NCBI RefSeq assembly: GCF_001513745.1
Contig: NZ_CP013382.1
Location: 496,001-560,000, forward strand
DNA from: Burkholderia humptydooensis
GTDB taxonomy: Bacteria > Pseudomonadota > Gammaproteobacteria > Burkholderiales > Burkholderiaceae
Length of the DNA stretch: 64,000 nucleotides
Direction: 5' to 3'
Each line of letters starts with the position of its first letter. Position 1 is the stretch's first letter. Below, piece by piece: positions 35,988-44,769 of the stretch. The translations under genes and the position numbers were made by a program. Below the pieces are notes generated by a model that saw only the letters and a list, made by a program, of their open reading frames with translations, made no database searches and had not been told where the DNA came from.

Positions 35988-36554
35988 ATGAGCCGCCTTC
36001 CTCTTCTCACGCCGAGCGACGCGCCCGAAGCGATCGTGCCGTATCTGACCCGGACGCTGAACCACAACGGCTTCCTGCCGAACCTCGTCGCATCGCTCGC
36101 GAATGCGCCCACGGCGCTCGAAACGTATCTGACCGTCGCCGAGATCAACGGCCGCAGCGGCCTTGCGCTCGCGGAGCGCGAGGCGGTGCAGATCACGGCT
36201 GCCGCGACGCACGGCTGCGGCTTTTGCGTCGCCGGGCATACCGCGGTCGCGCTGAAGAAGGCGCACGTGCCGCAGCGGGACGTCGACGCGCTGCGCGCGG
36301 GCGAGCCGCCCGCCGATGCGCGCCTCGCGGCCGTCGCGACGTTCACGCGCGCGGTGATCGCGACGCGCGGCGCGGTTGGCGACGCGCAGCTCGACGCGTT
36401 TATCGCGGCGGGCTTCACGCGCGCGAACGCGCTCGAGGTCGTGCTCGGCGTGAGTCTCGCGACGCTCTGCAATTTCGCGAACAACCTCGCGCAGAACGAA
36501 CTGAATCCTGAACTGGCCGCCTACCGATGGGAACCTCGCACGCAAACCGCCTGA
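35988..36554 (+). CDS. Carboxymuconolactone decarboxylase / AhpD-like protein
   Basis: A 188-aa helical protein of the CMD family with the redox motif HGCGFCVAGHTAVAL (Cys-x-x-Cys...His), as in AhpD-type peroxidases. The N-terminal LLTPSDAPEAIVPYL and the NFANNLAQNELNP end are typical. The Cys pair suggests peroxide reduction rather than decarboxylation. AGGAG lies 7 bases before the ATG. Its end overlaps the start of the next gene by 28 bases, so it is coupled to the following flavoprotein/ABC operon. Confidence 0.85.
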   Translation: MSRLPLLTPSDAPEAIVPYLTRTLNHNGFLPNLVASLANAPTALETYLTVAEINGRSGLALAEREAVQITAAATHGCGFCVAGHTAVALKKAHVPQRDVDALRAGEPPADARLAAVATFTRAVIATRGAVGDAQLDAFIAAGFTRANALEVVLGVSLATLCNFANNLAQNELNPELAAYRWEPRTQTA

Positions 36555-37642
36555 CCCGGATCGCACTCGATCCGGCATTGACCGAATGGCTCGACGCGCA
36601 CGCGGCGTCGCTCGACATATCGACCGAAACGAAGCAGCAGCTCATGCCGCGCCTGGCGGCCGCGGGCGCTTTCCGCGCGGGCGTGCCCGAGCGCGACGGC
36701 GCGGCGGGCGACGTCGTCGACGCGGTCGCGACGATCGCCGCGCTCGCGCGCCATTCGCTGACGGCCGCATTCGTGTGCTGGGCGCAGCGCACCTTCATCG
36801 AATATCTGCTGCGCAGCCCGAATGCCGAGCTGCGCGCGAGCTGGCTGCCGGCGCTGCTGAGCGGCGAAGCGGCGGGCGCGACCGGCCTGTCGAACGCGAT
36901 GAAGCACCTTCAGGGGATCGAATCGCTGCAGCTCGACGCGACGCCCGATCCTTCGTCTTCCGAAGCATGGCGGCTGAACGGCGCGCTGCCGTGGGTGACG
37001 AACGTGCGCCCGGGCGGCGCGCTCGTCGCGGTCGCGGCCGCGCACGAAGGGCGCGCCGCGTCGATCTTCGCGGTGCGCGACGATGCGCCCGGCGTCGCGA
37101 GAAGCGGCGACCTCGATCTGATCGCGCTGCGTGGCAGCAACACGGCGGCGCTGCGCTTCGACGACGTCGCGCTCGACGCGCGCTGGCGCATCCACGACGA
37201 TGCGCACGCGTTCCTGCCCGCCGTGCGTCCCGCGTTCCTCGCGATGCAATGCGCGATGGCGATCGGGCTCGCGAGCCGCTCGCTCGACGAGGCGCGCTGC
37301 TCGGCGGGCGCCACGCGGCGCATTCTCGACGCGGAAATCGCCGCCGCGAGCGACGCGCTCGACGCGAACGTCGAGCGGCTCGTCGCCGGCCTGCGCGACG
37401 GCGCGTTCGGCGCGCAGCGCGCACGGCTCTTTGAGATCCGGATCGCGCTTGCCGAGCTCGCGCAGACGGCCGTGCAGCTCGAGCTGCAGGCGAGCGGCGG
37501 CCGCGCCTACGTGCGGCGCGACGGCGCGGACAACGGCTTCGAGCGCCGCTGGCGCGAGGCCGCGTTCGTGCCGGTCGTCACGCCGAGCCTCGTGCAGTTG
37601 AAGAGCGAGCTCGCGAAACACGCGGCGCGAGACGCCGCATGA
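36527..37642 (+). CDS. Acyl-CoA dehydrogenase-like flavoprotein
   Basis: A 371-aa protein with a weak but recognisable acyl-CoA dehydrogenase layout: an N-terminal helical domain, the central beta region (GATGLSNAMKHLQG, LNGALPWVTNVRPGGALV) and a C-terminal four-helix domain. The usual catalytic Glu region is not obvious. Members near sulfonate-type transporters (DszC, SfnB and similar) are flavin-dependent monooxygenases that release sulfur. The last codons overlap the ATPase start as ATGA, tying it tightly to the importer. Substrate unknown. The alternative is a true acyl-CoA dehydrogenase of an unusual substrate. Confidence 0.7.
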   Translation: MGTSHANRLTRIALDPALTEWLDAHAASLDISTETKQQLMPRLAAAGAFRAGVPERDGAAGDVVDAVATIAALARHSLTAAFVCWAQRTFIEYLLRSPNAELRASWLPALLSGEAAGATGLSNAMKHLQGIESLQLDATPDPSSSEAWRLNGALPWVTNVRPGGALVAVAAAHEGRAASIFAVRDDAPGVARSGDLDLIALRGSNTAALRFDDVALDARWRIHDDAHAFLPAVRPAFLAMQCAMAIGLASRSLDEARCSAGATRRILDAEIAAASDALDANVERLVAGLRDGAFGAQRARLFEIRIALAELAQTAVQLELQASGGRAYVRRDGADNGFERRWREAAFVPVVTPSLVQLKSELAKHAARDAA

Positions 37643-38439
37643 GCTCGCCACGCCTCGACGCTCGCGCGCTGACGTTCGGCTACGGCGCGGCGCGGCCGCC
37701 CGTGCTCGACCGCTTCGATCTCGCCGTGGGCGAGGGCGAGCGGGTCGCGGTGCTGGGCGCGAGCGGCGCGGGCAAATCGAGCCTGTTGCGCGTGCTGGCC
37801 GGCCTGCGCGAGCCCGCGTCCGGCTCGGTCGAGATCGCGGGCCGCCCTCTCGACGGGCCGCATCCGCACGTCGTGCTGATGTTCCAGGAAGCGAGCCTGC
37901 TGCCGTGGCTGTCGGTCGAGCGCAACGTCGCATTCGGGCTCGACTTCAAGCGGCAGCCGCGCCTGTCGCGCGACGAACGCGCGCGCCGCGTCGCGTGGGC
38001 GATCGACGAAGTCGGGCTCGCGCACGCGCGCGGCCACGCTCCGGCGCAACTGTCGGGCGGAATGGCGCAGCGGGTCGCGCTCGCGCGCGCGATCGCGCGG
38101 CAGCCGCAGGTGCTGCTGCTCGACGAGCCGTTTGGCGCGCTCGACGCCGCGACGCGCATGGACATGCAGGACCTGCTGCTGCGCGTCGTCGCCGACACGT
38201 GCGCGGCGACCGTGCTCGTCACGCACGACATCGACGAAGCGCTGCGCGTCGCCGACCGGATCGTGCTGCTCGACGGGCGCGGCGGGACCGCGGGCGTGTG
38301 GTCGATTGCGCCGCGCGACGCGGCGCTCGAGCGCATCGCTTCGCTGCGCACCGAGATCCACCGCACGTTGCGCGCGCTGCGCGACGCACCGGAAGCCGCG
38401 GGGCGCGCGCGTGCGAGCGATGCGCATCACGCCGCCTGA
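37639..38439 (+). CDS. ABC transporter ATPase (SsuB/TauB/NrtD type)
   Basis: A 266-aa ATPase with Walker A GASGAGKSS (40-48), Q-loop MFQEASLLPWLSVERNV, signature LSGGMAQRV (138-146), Walker B LLLDEPFGALD and LVTHDIDEAL. These are hallmarks of the nitrate/sulfonate/taurine group. It starts at an ATGA overlap with the flavoprotein gene and precedes the binding protein by 27 bases. Confidence 0.88.
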   Translation: MSSPRLDARALTFGYGAARPPVLDRFDLAVGEGERVAVLGASGAGKSSLLRVLAGLREPASGSVEIAGRPLDGPHPHVVLMFQEASLLPWLSVERNVAFGLDFKRQPRLSRDERARRVAWAIDEVGLAHARGHAPAQLSGGMAQRVALARAIARQPQVLLLDEPFGALDAATRMDMQDLLLRVVADTCAATVLVTHDIDEALRVADRIVLLDGRGGTAGVWSIAPRDAALERIASLRTEIHRTLRALRDAPEAAGRARASDAHHAA

Positions 38440-38466
38440 TTTTTTCATTCGAGGAACCAACCGACG

Positions 38467-39657
38467 ATGTGCGAAGTACCGATCACCCGCCGCGAATGGC
38501 TGAAGCTCGCCGCGCTGTTCACGAGCGCGGCGGCGACGCCGCTGCTTGCGCAACGCGCGGCGCGCGCGGCGACGGAGCCCGACGCGCCGGTGCGCATCGG
38601 TTATCTGCCGATCACCGACGCCGCACCGCTCCTCGTCGCGCATCACAACGGCTATTTCGACGCGGCGGGCGTCGCGGCCGAGAAGCCGCGGCTGTTGCGA
38701 AGCTGGGCGCAGCTCGTCGAGGCGTTCCTGTCCGGGCAGGTCAACGTCGTGCATCTGCTGTCGCCGATGACGGTGTGGGCGCGCTACGGCAGCGGCGTGC
38801 CGGCGAAGGTCGTCGCGTGGAATCACGTGAACGGCTCGGCGCTGACGGTCGCGCCCGCGATCGACGAGGTCCGCGGGCTCGGCGGCAAGACCGTCGCGGT
38901 GCCGTTCTGGTATTCGATCCACAACGTCGTGCTGCAGCATCTGCTGCGCGAGAACGGGCTCGCGCCGGCGCTCAAGCGCACGGGCAACGTAGCGGCGAAC
39001 GAAGTGAACCTCGTCGTGATGGCGCCCGCCGACATGCCGCCCGCGCTCGCGACCGGACAGATCGCGGGCTACATCGTCGCGGAGCCGTTCAACGCGGCCG
39101 TCGAGCTGATGAAGATCGGCAAGATCCTGCGCTTCACCGGCGACGTATGGAAGAACCATGCATGTTGCGTCGTGTTCATGCACGAGCAGGATCTGAACGC
39201 GCGGCCGCAGTGGTCGCAGAAGGTCGTCGACGCGATCGTGAAGGCGCAGCTCTGGGCGCGCACGCATCCGGACGAAACCACGCGGCTGCTGTCGAAGGAG
39301 GGCGCGCAGCATTACACGCCGCATCCGGTGCAGACGCTGTCGCGCGTGCTCGCGCCGTCGGCGGCGCTCGACGCCGATTACCGCGCGCGCGGCGCGATCC
39401 GGCATGCGGACTGGCGCGAGAAGCGGATCGATTTCCAGCCGTATCCGTTCCCGAGCTACACCGAAGAGCTCGTGCGGCGCCTGAAGCGCACCGCAATGGA
39501 CGGCGATGCGCGCTTCCTCGAGCGGCTCGATCCGGCGCGCGCCGCGAGCGAGCTCGTCGATGCGCGGTTTGTCAGAAAGAGCATCGCGGCCGTCGGCGGC
39601 CTGGCGGCGTTCGGGCTGCCCGAATCGTTCACGCGCGAGGAGACGATCGTTGTCTGA
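38467..39657 (+). CDS. ABC transporter substrate-binding protein (NrtA/SsuA type)
   Basis: A 396-aa exported protein. The N-terminus TRREWLKLAALFTSAAATPLL resembles a Tat-type signal (R-R-x-W/F-hydrophobic), with cleavage near ARA. The mature part starts VRIGYLPITDAAPLLVAHHNG as in nitrate/sulfonate-binding proteins and has the GQIAGYIVAEPFNAAVE segment. The ligand is not readable from sequence; sulfonates, thiamine precursors and nitrate are all possible. Its stop overlaps the permease start codon region. Confidence 0.85.
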   Translation: MCEVPITRREWLKLAALFTSAAATPLLAQRAARAATEPDAPVRIGYLPITDAAPLLVAHHNGYFDAAGVAAEKPRLLRSWAQLVEAFLSGQVNVVHLLSPMTVWARYGSGVPAKVVAWNHVNGSALTVAPAIDEVRGLGGKTVAVPFWYSIHNVVLQHLLRENGLAPALKRTGNVAANEVNLVVMAPADMPPALATGQIAGYIVAEPFNAAVELMKIGKILRFTGDVWKNHACCVVFMHEQDLNARPQWSQKVVDAIVKAQLWARTHPDETTRLLSKEGAQHYTPHPVQTLSRVLAPSAALDADYRARGAIRHADWREKRIDFQPYPFPSYTEELVRRLKRTAMDGDARFLERLDPARAASELVDARFVRKSIAAVGGLAAFGLPESFTREETIVV

Positions 39658-40525
39658 CGCATCGATTCGGCGCGCGCCGGCGCGCGGCGGCGCGCTCGCT
39701 CATCGCGAGCACGGGGCGGCGCCGCGGGTTGCCGCGGTCTCCGCCGATGCCCGCGGCCCATCGCTCGCGCGCGGGCTGCGCGATGCGGCGATCGGGGCCG
39801 CGGGCATCGCCGGCGCGATCGCGCTCTGGTGGGCGGCGACGCACTGGCTCGTCGGCCCGCAATCGCCCGCCCGGCTGTTCGCGCCGGAGCGCGCGCTCGA
39901 CAGCGTGCCCGCGCTGCTGCGCGACGAGCGCCTCGGCATGCACGTGCGCGTGAGCGTCATGCGCGTCGCGACGGGCCTTGGCGTCGCGCTCGCGCTCGGC
40001 GTGCCGCTCGGGCTGCTGATCGGGCGCGTGAAATGGCTCGACGCGCTGCTGTCGCCGACGTTCCAGTTGCTACGGATGATCTCGCCGCTGTCGTGGATGC
40101 CGGTCGCGGTGATGTCGTTCGGCATCGGCGAGCGCTCGATCTGCTTTTTGCTCGCGTTCGCCGCGCTCTGGCCGATCCTGATGAGCACGGCGTCCGGCGT
40201 TGCGCAGATCGACCGGCGCTGGCTCGAGCTCGGCGAGAGCCTCGCCGCGACGCGCGACGAGCTCGCGTGGCACGTCGTGCTGCCGGCGATCACCGCGTCG
40301 GTGCTGGGCGGTATGCGGCTCGCGATCGGCGTGCTGTGGATCGTGCTCGTGCCGGCCGAGATGCTCGGCGTGAGTGCGGGGCTCGGCTATCTGGTGCTCG
40401 ATACGCGCGACCGGCTCGCGTATCCGGAACTCGCGGCGGTGATCGTCGTGATCGGCGTGATCGGGCTCGCGCTCGATGCGCTCGCGCGGGCCGCGCTCGC
40501 CCGCTGGACGAGCGCGAGCGGTTGA
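39650..40525 (+). CDS. ABC transporter permease (SsuC/NrtB type)
   Basis: A 291-aa permease. After a variable basic N-terminus it has GLRDAAIGAAGIAGAIALWW as first helix and the EAA-type loop WLELGESLAATRDELAWHVVLPAIT. No ATG gives a sensible length near the start; a TTG at 39650, overlapping the binding-protein stop by 8 bases, is chosen, with downstream GTG codons possible. Together with the ATPase and binding protein it makes a complete importer. Confidence 0.82.
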   Translation: MSDASIRRAPARGGALAHREHGAAPRVAAVSADARGPSLARGLRDAAIGAAGIAGAIALWWAATHWLVGPQSPARLFAPERALDSVPALLRDERLGMHVRVSVMRVATGLGVALALGVPLGLLIGRVKWLDALLSPTFQLLRMISPLSWMPVAVMSFGIGERSICFLLAFAALWPILMSTASGVAQIDRRWLELGESLAATRDELAWHVVLPAITASVLGGMRLAIGVLWIVLVPAEMLGVSAGLGYLVLDTRDRLAYPELAAVIVVIGVIGLALDALARAALARWTSASG

Positions 40526-40663
40526 TGCGGCGCAATACGCGGCGTGGCGGCTCGGCGGGACGCGTGATCGCGCAGTGATGTGCCGCAGCGCCGATGCGCC
40601 GGCGCATCAACCGTCGTGCCGGCCGCGCATGGCGCGCGCCCATCGTGTGCGGCCGGTTCCGCG

Positions 40664-41110
40664 TCAGCCCGACGAAGCCTCCGAAGGCGCGGGCTGCGCC
40701 GACGCCGGCAGCCCGAACAGGCGATCGAATGCGAGATTGAACGCGAACGTGTACGCGAGGAAGAAGGCGATCAGGCCCAGATCCAGCACGAACGCCTGCC
40801 ACAGCGAAACGTCGAGCCACCACGCGAACAGCGGCACCAGCATGACGACCAGCCCGGCCTCGAAACCGGCCGCGTGCGCGACGCGGCGCAGCAGGCCGCG
40901 GCCCCGCCGGGTCTGGCGGGTTTCCCACCATTCGAACGCGGTGTTGTAGGCCAGATTCCAGACCACCGCGATCGCCGAAGAAGCGACCGCCGCGATGCTC
41001 GCGTGCGTCGGGGCCTGGCCGGTGAGCAGCGAAAATCCGGTCGTGGTGATCGCGATGGCGATCAGCTCGAAGCATGTGACGTAGACGATTTTTCTCTTGA
41101 ACCCTTGCAT
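40664..41110 (-). CDS. PACE-family efflux protein (AceI-like)
   Basis: A 148-aa inner-membrane protein with four helices arranged as two bacterial transmembrane pair domains. The first helix holds Glu at residue 15 (VTCFELIAI), the same position as the essential Glu15 of AceI. LAYNTAFEWWE and FAFNLAFDRLFG are the paired domain ends. PACE proteins export biocides such as chlorhexidine and, probably naturally, short-chain diamines such as cadaverine. The start at 41110 gives the family length; upstream in-frame codons are not coding-like. Polyamine export near a putrescine regulon is suggestive but 8 kb apart. Confidence 0.87.
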   Translation of the reverse strand: MQGFKRKIVYVTCFELIAIAITTTGFSLLTGQAPTHASIAAVASSAIAVVWNLAYNTAFEWWETRQTRRGRGLLRRVAHAAGFEAGLVVMLVPLFAWWLDVSLWQAFVLDLGLIAFFLAYTFAFNLAFDRLFGLPASAQPAPSEASSG

Positions 41111-41492
41111 GGCGGAGTGTGGAACCGGGGATGTCGGATAGGCCGTGTTCGACGTGGAGTCGAGGTCGGCGCGAATGATCTGACGAAGCGATCGAGACAG
41201 AGAATACCGAATTCGGCGCGCGATTGCCTTCCGGCCGTGCGCCGCACGCATGTTGCGCAGCGGCAAGCATCTTGCTTCCCTGGTTGTCCGGTTGCTCCTT
41301 GCGCGGCAGCGCGGCCTTCCGTTTCATTGACCCGGCCGTAGTTTCATGCGATCGCCGCGCGCCGCCGATTGCGGCGAAATGGCTGCTGCGGTATGGTCGT
41401 CGCATGCGGCGACGCGCCGCTCTCGGCCGCCACATTCGCGGCTATAGTGTCGAGCCCGATCATCCACGCGCATTGCCGTAGAGAGGCTGTTC
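41111..41492. other. Divergent region between the PACE and ribonucleotide reductase genes
   Basis: No gene seen. A TATAGT at 41443-41448 about 45 bases before the reductase start could be its -10 box; the -35 is not clear. I looked for a cobalamin riboswitch (B12 box) and did not find a convincing one. Confidence 0.35.
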
Positions 41493-44024
41493 ATGGCGAC
41501 CATCTCAACCGAGTTCCATCTCGCTCCCCAACAATTCTCGATCGACGTGCTGCTGGAAAAATATGCGAAGGGCGACGAGCAGACAGTCGACGACATCTAC
41601 CGTCGCGTCGCGCGCGGCATCGCGCAGGCGGAGCCGCCCGAATTGCGCGACGAGATCGAGGCGCGCTTCGTCGAGCATCTGCAGCGCGGCGCGCTCGGCG
41701 CGGGCCGGATCATGAGCGCGGCGGGCAGCCCGATCGCGGCGACGCTGATCAACTGCTTCGTGCAGCCGGTCGGCGACTGCATCCAGGGCGTCGACGAGCG
41801 CGGGCTGCCCGGCATCTACGTCGCGCTGCTGCAGGCGGCGGAGACGATGCGGCGCGGCGGCGGGGTCGGCTACAACTTCTCGGCGATCCGGCCGCGCGGC
41901 GCATACGTGCATTCGACGGGCTCGAGCGCGTCCGGGCCGTGCAGCTACATCGATGTGTTCGACGCGTCGTGCCGCACGGTCGAGAGCGCGGGCGCGCGGC
42001 GCGGCGCGCAGATGGCGGTGCTCGATTGCGATCATCCGGACCTGCTCGAATTCATCGAGGCGAAGCATTCGAAGGGGCGCTGGAACAACTTCAACATCTC
42101 GGTCGCGGTGACCGACGCGTTCATGAACGCGGTCGAGCAGGACCTGCCGTGGCAGCTCGTGCATCGCGCGGAGCCGTCCCCCGCGCTGCGCGCGGCGGGC
42201 GATCTGCGTCGGCGCGACGATGGAATGTGGGTCTACGCGGAAAGGCGCGCGCGTGCGATCTGGGACAAGATCATGCGCTCGACGTACGATGTCGCCGAGC
42301 CGGGCGTCGTGTTCATCTCGAAGATGAACGACGACAACAACCTGCGCGCGATCGAGTCGATTCGTGCGACGAATCCGTGCGGCGAGCAGCCGCTGCCCGC
42401 GTATGGCTGCTGCAATCTCGGGCCGCTGAACCTCACGCGCTTCGTGATCGATCCGTTCGCGCAGTTGGACGGCGGCGCAAGCGCGTTCGACTGGGACGCG
42501 CTCGCCGAGCGCACGCGCACGCAGGTGCGCTTTCTCGACGACGTGCTCGACGTGACGCTCTGGCCGCTGCTGGAGCAGCGCCGCGAAGCGGAGCAGAAGC
42601 GGCGGATCGGCATCGGCTTCACGGGCCTCGGCGACGCGCTCGTGATGCTCGGCCTGCGTTACGACACGCAGGAAGGGCGCGATTTCGCCGCGCGCGTCGG
42701 GCGCGAGATGCGCGACGCCGCGTATCGCGCGTCGGTCGAGCTCGCGCGCGAGCGCGGCGCGTTTGCCCTCTTCGACGCGAGCCGGTATCTGGAGGAAGGC
42801 ACGTTCGCGTCGCGGCTGCCGGACGACATTCAGGAGGCGATTCGCCGCGACGGCATCCGCAACAGCCATCTGCTGTCGATCGCGCCGACGGGCACCGTGA
42901 GCCTTGCGTTCGCGGACAACGCGTCGAACGGCATCGAGCCCGCGTTCTCGTGGACGTATCAGCGCACGAAGATCATGGCGGACGGCAGCCGGCAGACGTT
43001 CGCGGTGGAGGATTACGCGTACCGGCTGTATCGCGAGCTGGGCGGCGACGTCGACGCGCTGCCCGACTGTTTCGTCAGCGCGCTGCAGATGTCCGCGCAC
43101 GACCACCTCGCGATGATGGCGGCCGTGCAGCCGTACATTGACACGTCGATCTCGAAGACGGTCAACGTGCCCGCCGACTATCCGTTCGACGATTTCGAGA
43201 GCCTTTACTTCGACGCATGGAAGAGCGGGCTGAAGGGGCTCGCGACGTATCGCCCGAACGAGACGCTCGGCGCGGTGCTCCACACGTCCGAGCCCGACGA
43301 CACGCTCGAGGAGGCGGATCTCGATCCGCTGCGCATCGCGATCGACCACCGGCCGAAGGGGGAGCTGCCGGCGGTGATCGAGAAGGTCGAATACCTGACG
43401 CAGCTCGGCAAGAAGTCGCTGTATGTCGCGGTGTCGTTCATGGAGGTGACGGGGCGCATCGGCGGCGACGAAGTGACGATCGAGCGGCCGATCGAGTTCT
43501 TCATTCCGGTCGGCCAGCGCGACGAATCGCAGCAATGGATCACGGCGACGATGCGCTCGCTGTCGCTCGCCGCGCGCGGCGGCTTCGTCGCGCGCAATCT
43601 GCAGGATCTGCGCAAGGTGTCGTGGGACCGCGGGCAGGTGCGGCTCGGCGAGACGCAGCGGCTCGACGGCCGGCGCATTCCGCTGTGGCACGATTCCGAA
43701 GTCGCCGCGCTCAGCTATGCGATCCAGCAGATCCTGCATCGCCGCGGCTTTCTCGACGCGGAGGGCAACCAGGTGCCGTCGCGGCTGCTCGCGAAACTGC
43801 CGCGCGGCGGCGCGGATTTGCATGCGGTTGCCGCAATGCTCGCGGCCGAGACCGGGGCGGCGAGCGGCGAAAGCGATGACGAGACGGCCGCGGCGTCGCA
43901 CAGCGCCGGCGAGTTGCGCACGATGTTCGGCCGCAAATGCAATTCGTGCGGCGCGAACGCAGTGATTCGCAAGGACGGCTGCGATTTCTGCACTGCGTGC
44001 GGCGAGATCGGCGCGTGTGGTTGA
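41493..44024 (+). CDS. nrdJ: Adenosylcobalamin-dependent (class II) ribonucleotide reductase
   Basis: An 843-aa single-chain reductase. The active-site motif N-x-C-x-E is N294-P-C296-G-E298 in TNPCGEQPLPAYGCCN; a substrate-loop segment HLLSIAPTGTVSLAFADNASNG and SISKTVNVP also match. The C-terminus carries a zinc-ribbon-like Cys cluster (CNSCGANAV then CDFCTACG) that doubles as the shuttle Cys pair. Class II enzymes use B12 to form the thiyl radical and work with or without oxygen, giving a backup to NrdAB. GAGAGG precedes the ATG. Confidence 0.92.
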   Translation: MATISTEFHLAPQQFSIDVLLEKYAKGDEQTVDDIYRRVARGIAQAEPPELRDEIEARFVEHLQRGALGAGRIMSAAGSPIAATLINCFVQPVGDCIQGVDERGLPGIYVALLQAAETMRRGGGVGYNFSAIRPRGAYVHSTGSSASGPCSYIDVFDASCRTVESAGARRGAQMAVLDCDHPDLLEFIEAKHSKGRWNNFNISVAVTDAFMNAVEQDLPWQLVHRAEPSPALRAAGDLRRRDDGMWVYAERRARAIWDKIMRSTYDVAEPGVVFISKMNDDNNLRAIESIRATNPCGEQPLPAYGCCNLGPLNLTRFVIDPFAQLDGGASAFDWDALAERTRTQVRFLDDVLDVTLWPLLEQRREAEQKRRIGIGFTGLGDALVMLGLRYDTQEGRDFAARVGREMRDAAYRASVELARERGAFALFDASRYLEEGTFASRLPDDIQEAIRRDGIRNSHLLSIAPTGTVSLAFADNASNGIEPAFSWTYQRTKIMADGSRQTFAVEDYAYRLYRELGGDVDALPDCFVSALQMSAHDHLAMMAAVQPYIDTSISKTVNVPADYPFDDFESLYFDAWKSGLKGLATYRPNETLGAVLHTSEPDDTLEEADLDPLRIAIDHRPKGELPAVIEKVEYLTQLGKKSLYVAVSFMEVTGRIGGDEVTIERPIEFFIPVGQRDESQQWITATMRSLSLAARGGFVARNLQDLRKVSWDRGQVRLGETQRLDGRRIPLWHDSEVAALSYAIQQILHRRGFLDAEGNQVPSRLLAKLPRGGADLHAVAAMLAAETGAASGESDDETAAASHSAGELRTMFGRKCNSCGANAVIRKDGCDFCTACGEIGACG

Positions 44025-44769
44025 GCGGTTGAGCGGTCGTCCGCTCGTGCGCGCGCCGGCGACGAAGCCGGCGGCGCGCGCCCATCAGCCTTTCCAATCC
44101 CGCCTTCTTTCCTTCCGCTCGATTCCTCGCATCCATACGGGCCATGCCCGCTTGCGCCATCGTGCACGCCGGGCGACGGATGGCGTGACGCTGCCGCGCG
44201 CGACTCGCCGATCCGGCGATATACATCGCGGCATGCCGAACAGAGTCCGAATCACGCCGCCGTCGCATATGGCCGAAATCCGATTCAATGCGGGAAATTG
44301 AAAATGGCGGTTTAAAAATATGGCGGGATTTATTTTCATATCTGAAATGTCAAGGGGTCCGCGAGAATCAGGCTGAAAATATTTATGCCGCATAAAACGA
44401 TGTTGCCGATCCTTTTGATTAGGCGGCGAAAATCATGGAAAAGCGGAGGGTTCGGGGCTCAGATGGAGTTGGGTTGAATAACCAACTGTTTATGGCGGGG
44501 TATTCAGAAAGCGCTTTATTTTTTTGAAATTTGTTTTTAACATTGCGCGCTCAACATGAGCCGGAAATTGTTTTTAATGAAAGCCGATTCATTGGACATG
44601 GTTCAATGAATTGAAACGATGCATTCCGGAGCGGTAACGATCTGAATCAGACGGGCCCGACATTCCCATTCGGGCGCTCTCGGCGAATCGCGGTTCCGGC
44701 GCGCGTCGTCCGACTTGCGCTGCGCCGAATCATCCTGGTTTCTCAGTCAACCTCTCGCGAGCACTGACG
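44025..44769. promoter_or_regulatory. AT-rich regulatory region upstream of hmqA
   Basis: 745 bases without a supportable gene. The first part holds a GC-rich hairpin after the reductase (GCCGGC at 44055-44060 with 44067-44072, extended by GCGCGC), likely its terminator. From about 44280 the DNA becomes AT-rich, and it contains a clear inverted repeat at 44587-44611. The promoter of the hmq operon should lie between that repeat and 44769. Confidence 0.6.
44587..44611. promoter_or_regulatory. 25-bp inverted repeat, candidate hmq operator
   Basis: ATTCATTG (44587-44594), nine bases, CAATGAAT (44604-44611): perfect 8-bp arms, with T-N11-A symmetry typical of LysR-type sites. It is about 160 bases before hmqA. 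A PqsR- or ScmR-like LysR regulator is a reasonable but untested partner. Confidence 0.5.

Noticed and set aside
41340..41492. Cobalamin riboswitch before the B12-dependent reductase
   Set aside because: I looked for a B12-box-like core and did not find one I could defend.
41505..43901. 798-codon frame antisense to the ribonucleotide reductase
   Set aside because: Shadow frame; the sense strand has the full class II active site.
44500..44540. AAAGCGCTTT followed by a T-run as a terminator
   Set aside because: The stem is only 5 bp and no gene ends nearby; better seen as part of AT-rich promoter DNA.
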